Below, piece by piece: positions 22,949 through 26,857 of a stretch of DNA of 26,857 bases; position 1 is the stretch's first letter; every line of letters begins with the position of its first letter. A program made the position numbers and the translations under genes. The stretch is from BOG-1184 sp049514575 (GTDB taxonomy: Bacteria > Fibrobacterota > Chitinivibrionia > Chitinivibrionales > Chitinispirillaceae), in contig JBEKUX010000043.1 of the NCBI GenBank assembly GCA_049514575.1, forward strand, positions 1 to 26,857, given 5' to 3'. The notes beneath the pieces are model-generated. The model searched no databases, was not told where the DNA came from, and saw nothing but the letters and a program-made list of their open reading frames with translations.

Positions 22949-24371
22949 TTGCTGTCTTCCAGCCGTCCGGCGGCATGCCACCCTTGCGCGACAGGTGTTC
23001 GAGAAAATCCACCTTGTCGGGCAGCTGTCCCCACACCTGCGGCAGGAACGTCGACTGGTAGGACCCGCTCTGGAGGATGACGCCGTCAACGCCCGGCGCC
23101 AGCTTGGAAAGAAGGTCCTGCGGGTCCTTGTATTCGAGCGGTTCCGGTCTGGTCAGCACCGAGACCTCGACCTTGATCGATGAAAGCTCGGACGGCGTGA
23201 CCTTCGGGAAACGCCAGTCGGAAAGGGCCGCGTTTTCCGCGTTTTCCATGACCGCCTGATAGAGCGGCTTGATGGGTTCGATATAGCCGATGCAGCCCCG
23301 CAAATCGCCGTTCTCGGTCAGCGTCACGAAACAGCCTCGGTCCTGCTTTGTGATTTCCGGAATGTTCAGGGGGACCGGCGGCTTTTCGCCCTTCACCGAA
23401 GCTTCAAGGCTCTGCCGGGCGAGTTTGAGCAAAAAGCCTTTAACTTCCGGTTCAAGTCCTCCGGTTTGTTTCTCAGGCGGCGCTCCTGCCTTTGTTTTAC
23501 TATCGTCAGGCAGGTACACGATGGACACATAGCCCACCACTCGGTCCTCGGATCCATACTGCGGGGCGGTTTCGTAGGAGGTGCGCGCGTCAAGAAGTTT
23601 TGGCGCCAGCCCCATTTTCTTTGCGAGCGCCATGGCGACGCGGATCGGCATCTCGCCGCAGGCGTCGATAAATCCCTCCGTAGTACCGCTGATTATCGAT
23701 TTGATGCTTGCGTTATCGGAATCCCTTGCCTCCTGCTGCCTGAGATAATGGGAAAAGTCGGATGACGCGACCACCAGCGTATGCGCATCAATAAGAGGAT
23801 AGATCATGTCCGCCGCCTTCCGGGGATCCACATCGTGGACGAGCAGCGGTACTATTTTGAACGCAGCAAGCCGCACCTGTAGAAACGGGACCTGCACTTC
23901 GAGGCTGTGTTCAGGCTCATGAGCACGGTCGTCAGTATATGCGAGCGGGTTCTTGAGCAGTTTCTGTATCCGCTCTTGGTCAACAGGAACCTTTCCGAGC
24001 GGCGTCTCGAACCATGCAGCGCTGGATGCCGCGATACCGCGAACCGGCACATGGTGCGGCGGGCCGAGCAGGATCACTGTCCTGATATTTTTATCGATCG
24101 TCGCGTATCCCTTGCCGGCGACCGGGCCTGAGAAAACATAACCGGCGTGCGGGCTGATGATGATGCGCGGCGCCACCGGAAGCGCCGATCCGCCGGCAAT
24201 ATACCGCTCCACGTCCTGCCTGAGTGTGGCTGAATCGTCAGGATAGAATTGACCTGCCACGGCGGGCTTTCTTACCGGACCATCTGCGGTTGCACAATTA
24301 AATAAACTTATCATACATGCAACTCCGAGGATGAAAAGTTGTAATTGTCGTTTTTTATTGATCGGTTCCAT
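22911..24371 (-). CDS. amrB: AmmeMemoRadiSam system proteins B and A fused (Memo-like + AMMECR1), lipoprotein-type leader
   Basis: A 486-residue two-domain protein. A basic start, a hydrophobic run and 'SLFNC' (C26) look like a lipoprotein signal peptide. The Memo-like domain (about 36-285) keeps the metal-pocket residues H75 (SPHAGY), H106-H107 (GPPHH), H151 and H155 (HEPEHSLEVQ), 'SSDFSHY' near 203-209 and C238-G. The AMMECR1 domain (about 305-486) has its hallmark 'DLRGCIGYIEP' near 356-366 and 'LSDWRFPKVTPSEL'. ATG 24371 is chosen because CAGGGGAT precedes it; the ATG five codons upstream lacks a site. The pair of domains belongs to the AmmeMemoRadiSam system, whose radical SAM partner lies at the right edge of the window. 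The biochemical role of the system is not settled. The downstream membrane protein gene overlaps it. Confidence 0.93.
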   Translation of the reverse strand: MEPINKKRQLQLFILGVACMISLFNCATADGPVRKPAVAGQFYPDDSATLRQDVERYIAGGSALPVAPRIIISPHAGYVFSGPVAGKGYATIDKNIRTVILLGPPHHVPVRGIAASSAAWFETPLGKVPVDQERIQKLLKNPLAYTDDRAHEPEHSLEVQVPFLQVRLAAFKIVPLLVHDVDPRKAADMIYPLIDAHTLVVASSDFSHYLRQQEARDSDNASIKSIISGTTEGFIDACGEMPIRVAMALAKKMGLAPKLLDARTSYETAPQYGSEDRVVGYVSIVYLPDDSKTKAGAPPEKQTGGLEPEVKGFLLKLARQSLEASVKGEKPPVPLNIPEITKQDRGCFVTLTENGDLRGCIGYIEPIKPLYQAVMENAENAALSDWRFPKVTPSELSSIKVEVSVLTRPEPLEYKDPQDLLSKLAPGVDGVILQSGSYQSTFLPQVWGQLPDKVDFLEHLSRKGGMPPDGWKTANVKRYRAEHFSE

Positions 24372-24550
24372 ATCAATCCCCTGCATTTAAATATAATGCT
24401 GACCAACCGATGTCAGGTAGTGATGAACGAGGGGAAAACAGGGAGGCTATGCTTTCGGCCCTTAGGCAGGGCAAAATATGCCGTTTAGCGGGTTTTCTAT
24501 CTGAGGATACTCTTCTGTTCAAAAATATCGAAAAGACCGCCGCACGCTTA

Positions 24551-24712
24551 GAGCTTGTCCATAAATAAGCCTTTTGGCTTCGGCCGGCTGCAAAATCCGA
24601 AAGCTTTGTCGCGCTGCATCGCCGTATCTCCTCGGATACGTCTGCTTCGCGCTCCTGGCTCTCGGCTTTTTCGCTCATCCTCGGGCCTAAAATTTTATTT
24701 ACGGATAAGCTC
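24551..24712. mobile_element. Family C MITE-like element, full copy
   Basis: A 162-bp non-coding element with 19-bp terminal inverted repeats: AGAGCTTGTCCATAAATAA (24550-24568) against 24695-24713, 17 of 19 matching. TTA directly flanks both sides (24548-24550 and 24713-24715), which looks like a 3-bp target duplication. The interior has no open frame of note. A partial copy lies at 2261-2321. The right flank is the stop codon of the FlgD-Ig gene. The remaining 24372-24550 is the upstream region of the Memo-AMMECR1 gene with no clear promoter. Confidence 0.6.
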
Positions 24713-25492
24713 TTATTTTGCCGAATCTCCCCGGGCCGTATCAGCCTTTTCAGGAGGTACCGTGTCCTTTGCCGGGGGTGCAGCAGGTTCTCCCAGAGTA
24801 TCATTCGGTTGAACAGCGGTCGGAGGTGCAATCTCTACCGCCTTTGAAGGAACTTCCTGCACTGCAGCCGGCAATGATATGACTTTTTCTGGCTGTGCCG
24901 GCGGTTCGGCTTGCGCAGCTCCTTTCCAGACAAGAGTACGGATCATGACCAGCCTTCCGGATGAAACCTTGCAGGTATAGCGGCCTGCGGGCACAATGTT
25001 GCCTTCATCATCCCTGCCGTTCCAGGAAACAGTGCGGATTCCTCCAGCCCGGCTCCGGTCGTACATTTTTCTGATTTTCTTACCCAGGGCATTCTGAATG
25101 ACGAATTCCACATCGCCATGCATGGGAAATTGATACCGTATCGACATTACCCCTTTGGAAGTATCGGCGATGGACGAAAAAGCATAAATGCCGGCGTCGA
25201 ACTCAAGGTCGGAAATCCCTGACCCGTTTGGCGACGCGATGATCACCTTCCTGGAGAGTTTGAGATACTGCGGCGCCGTTATTTTTACGGTAAAGGTCCC
25301 GGCACCTACGTTATCCATGAAATAATGTCCACTGCTGTCCGTGGTGAATATCCGTGCAGCTTCAGCGAGCGTTACAACGGCGCCGCCTATCGGCTTTCCG
25401 GTGACCGCATCCGTAACAGTGCCATGCATTGATTGGGCCTGCAGCACAACGGCAAGCATAACGACAGCGCCAAGGCAATAGATACACTTCAT
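24713..25492 (-). CDS. Exported protein with CarboxypepD_reg-like and FlgD Ig-like domains
   Basis: A 259-residue exported protein. A Sec signal peptide (about 1-19, ending 'LQAQS') is followed by a carboxypeptidase-regulatory-like beta-sandwich (about 22-95; 'GTVTDAVTGKPIGGAVVTL', 'TTDSSGHYFMDNVGAGTFTV'). A FlgD-type Ig-like domain follows (about 110-190; 'VSWNGRDDEGNIVPAGRYTCKVSSG'). A Pro/Ala/Glu-rich tail (about 192-259) resembles a wall- or linker-spanning region. Such proteins are common structural or surface proteins; no catalytic residues are seen. The TAA stop is exactly the TTA flank of the MITE-like element, so the end of the gene may have been reshaped by the insertion. Confidence 0.8.
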   Translation of the reverse strand: MKCIYCLGAVVMLAVVLQAQSMHGTVTDAVTGKPIGGAVVTLAEAARIFTTDSSGHYFMDNVGAGTFTVKITAPQYLKLSRKVIIASPNGSGISDLEFDAGIYAFSSIADTSKGVMSIRYQFPMHGDVEFVIQNALGKKIRKMYDRSRAGGIRTVSWNGRDDEGNIVPAGRYTCKVSSGRLVMIRTLVWKGAAQAEPPAQPEKVISLPAAVQEVPSKAVEIAPPTAVQPNDTLGEPAAPPAKDTVPPEKADTARGDSAK

Positions 25493-25731
25493 TGGTACGA
25501 TTCTCTCCTATTCAAGAGCATAAAATTGATACATTTCAATAATATCAGTATATCATTTCAGGAGCAATGTGTGCAATAATTTCAGGAAAGCGACCGGCGA
25601 AACTGGTTGCGTTGATAGACGTAAATGCTTTTCCTGGATGTATTTGGGACGTATATTATTCAATCATCACAAACGATCATTACAGAATAAAATATATTAG
25701 ATAACGCCTATTTATTTACTGTGAGATAACC

Positions 25732-26265
25732 ATGATAACATACATTTCAATGCTCCGCGGAATAAATGTAAGCGGGCAAAAAAAGATCCCCATGGAAGCG
25801 CTGAAGAAACTCTATGAATCTTTGGGGTTCAAAAACGTACGGACCTACATTCAAAGCGGCAATGTGGTCTTCGAATGTCCCGATAAAAACGTCCCGGCGC
25901 CGATAAACATGATTAAAAAAAAGATACGGCAAACGTATGGTTTTGAAGCGGTTGTTTTTATCAGAACGAAAGATGAATTCAAAAAACTGATCGACAACAC
26001 TCCGTTCTTAAAAAAAGACCTCAGTAAACTCCATGTCACCTTTTTGTCCGAAACCCCGGCCCGATTACCCATGGAAGAGATAAACAAAGGGAAAGCCGCC
26101 GCTGAAGAGTTTTATATTTCCAACAGAGAAATTTATCTTTACTGCCCTGATGGCTACGGGGGAAGCAAGTTGTCGAATAACTTTTTCGAGCGAAAGTTGA
26201 ACGTGTCCGCCACGACAAGAAACTGGAGGACGGTAAATGAATTATTTAAACTTGCAGGACAATAA
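25732..26265 (+). CDS. DUF1697 family protein
   Basis: A 177-residue cytoplasmic protein that matches the DUF1697 family from its first residues: 'YISMLRGINVSGQKKIPMEALKKLYESLGFKNVRTYIQSGNVVFE' read in two parts, then 'GFEAVVFIRTKDEF' and a closing 'LNVSATTRNWRTVNELFKLA'. Length and ends are normal for the family, whose function is not established. The ATG follows GTGAGATAA. The 239-bp gap to the left is AT-rich, with a short unsupported 45-codon frame. It converges on the radical SAM gene across a family D repeat. Confidence 0.92.
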   Translation: MITYISMLRGINVSGQKKIPMEALKKLYESLGFKNVRTYIQSGNVVFECPDKNVPAPINMIKKKIRQTYGFEAVVFIRTKDEFKKLIDNTPFLKKDLSKLHVTFLSETPARLPMEEINKGKAAAEEFYISNREIYLYCPDGYGGSKLSNNFFERKLNVSATTRNWRTVNELFKLAGQ

Positions 26266-26271
26266 GAAACC

Positions 26272-26385
26272 GCGGAATCCGCCGAAGCATTTCAAGAACC
26301 TGCCTCCGCTAAAGCTACGGCAGGTCCGTCCGACGCATTCATCCCCGGGCTTACGCCCGAGGTCTTCTGCGTAGGCGGATAAATT
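26272..26385. repeat. Family D hairpin cluster, copy 2
   Basis: Nearly identical to 14222-14324 but with an 11-bp insertion (CCGCTAAAGCT) inside the CTGCC...GGCAG hairpin. It lies between the convergent ends of the DUF1697 and radical SAM genes, where it could serve as a two-way terminator. Confidence 0.8.
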
Positions 26386-26413
26386 CGAATGCCTTGATAA
26401 TCGACAATCACAC

Positions 26414-26857
26414 TCACGCCTGCCACACCCCGGGGATCTTCAGCCCGCATTTTCCGCATTTCTCCCCTTTCATCCCCTTCACCTTTACAAAATACCCTTC
26501 CCTTTCGACCAGCAGGTTGGCGCACTTCGGGCAATAGGTGTTGGAGTCGATGTCCGGTACGTTGCCCACGTATACGTAGTGGAGCTTTTCGTCAAGAGCG
26601 ACCTGGCGTGCTTTGATCAATACGTCCTCCGGCGTCGGGTAGAGCTGGGCAAGCTGATAGAGCGGGAAAAACCTCGAAAAGTGGAGCGGTGTGTCGGCGC
26701 CTGCGTTGTCGCGTATCCATGAGGCCATTTTGCGGATGATGTCCAGATTGTCGGTCCATTCGGGCACCACAAGGTTTACAATCTCGACCCAGATCCCGTT
26801 CTTTTTTGCGTTACAAATAGCATCGAGCACGGGCCGGAGCTTTCCGGCATTCAGGTT
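26414..26857 (-). CDS. amrS: AmmeMemoRadiSam system radical SAM enzyme, C-terminal part (5' end outside window)
   Basis: The frame stays open to the right edge, so only the last 147 residues are present. They carry the family's characteristic C-terminal half: 'NGIWVEIVNLVVPEWTDN', 'LHFSRFFPLYQLAQLYPTP', 'YVYVGNVPD', and a zinc- or iron-binding ending with CPKC, then CGKC and IPGVWQA. The CxxxCxxC site lies outside the window. This enzyme class works with the Memo and AMMECR1 proteins, here fused and encoded about 2 kb to the left on the same strand, but separated by the FlgD-Ig and DUF1697 genes, so it is not in a simple operon with them. Apparent internal starts such as GTG 26830 are not the true start. 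Confidence 0.94.
   Translation of the reverse strand, partial: NLNAGKLRPVLDAICNAKKNGIWVEIVNLVVPEWTDNLDIIRKMASWIRDNAGADTPLHFSRFFPLYQLAQLYPTPEDVLIKARQVALDEKLHYVYVGNVPDIDSNTYCPKCANLLVEREGYFVKVKGMKGEKCGKCGLKIPGVWQA

Noticed and set aside
25567..25704. 45-codon frame with CAGGAG just before its ATG
   Set aside because: Spacing to the ATG is too short, composition is AT-rich and non-gene-like, and no family is recognised.

Overview
The window looks like an accessory-rich stretch of chromosome from a Gram-negative bacterium of the Fibrobacterota/FCB type, most likely an uncultured lineage. The reasons are several exported proteins with C-terminal sorting-like beta-sandwich tails (1-153, 237-2234, 6391-8631), a FlgD-type Ig-like domain protein (24713-25492), an AmmeMemoRadiSam set, and a CXXX-repeat radical-SAM peptide system. 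This placement is inference; no rRNA or tRNA gene is visible to confirm it.

Left part (1-11 kb). The end of a secreted protein is followed by a secreted seven-repeat beta-propeller-like protein. Then come a beta-lactamase-fold serine hydrolase, a CDP-alcohol phosphatidyltransferase, a PLP-dependent cystathionine gamma-synthase/lyase-type enzyme, rubrerythrin, an exported subtilisin-type protease and a bifunctional class A penicillin-binding protein. The genes are mostly single units on alternating strands.

Middle part (11-18.5 kb). A GDP-mannose 4,6-dehydratase is followed by a short operon: a small Cys-rich DUF6485 protein, a DUF3108 protein and a PAP2 phosphatase. Next is the most notable locus (14360-18531). 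It has a good sigma-70-type promoter and a 169-aa precursor carrying a twin-arginine/lipobox leader followed by 32 cysteines spaced almost strictly every fourth residue. Behind the precursor are a radical SAM/SPASM enzyme, a translationally coupled second maturase that keeps SPASM-like cysteines but has no CxxxCxxC, a small modification-system protein and an exported protein of unknown function. A strong terminator closes the unit. This reads as a complete CXXX-repeat RiPP system whose product would be modified in the cytoplasm and then exported by Tat as a lipoprotein.

Right part (18.6-26.9 kb). An orphan 82-aa protein precedes an ECF sigma factor with an odd Tyr/Gly-rich N-terminus and its overlapping, membrane-anchored, anti-sigma-like partner. 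On the other strand a Memo-AMMECR1 fusion with a lipoprotein-type leader overlaps a membrane spermidine-synthase-like protein that has lost its catalytic signature. Further right are a CarboxypepD_reg/FlgD-Ig protein, a DUF1697 protein and the C-terminal part of the AmmeMemoRadiSam radical SAM enzyme, cut by the window edge.

Intergenic space is crowded with at least four families of small repeats. Family A is a bulged stem-loop with a compensatory base-pair change (three copies). Family B is a palindromic element of about 90 bp, one copy of which lies in frame inside a coding region (two copies). Family C is a 162-bp MITE-like element with terminal inverted repeats (one full, one partial). 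Family D is a cluster of hairpins with TAC/TTAC loops (two copies). The two gene-free stretches over 300 bp (5363-5689 and 24372-24712) are largely occupied by such repeats.
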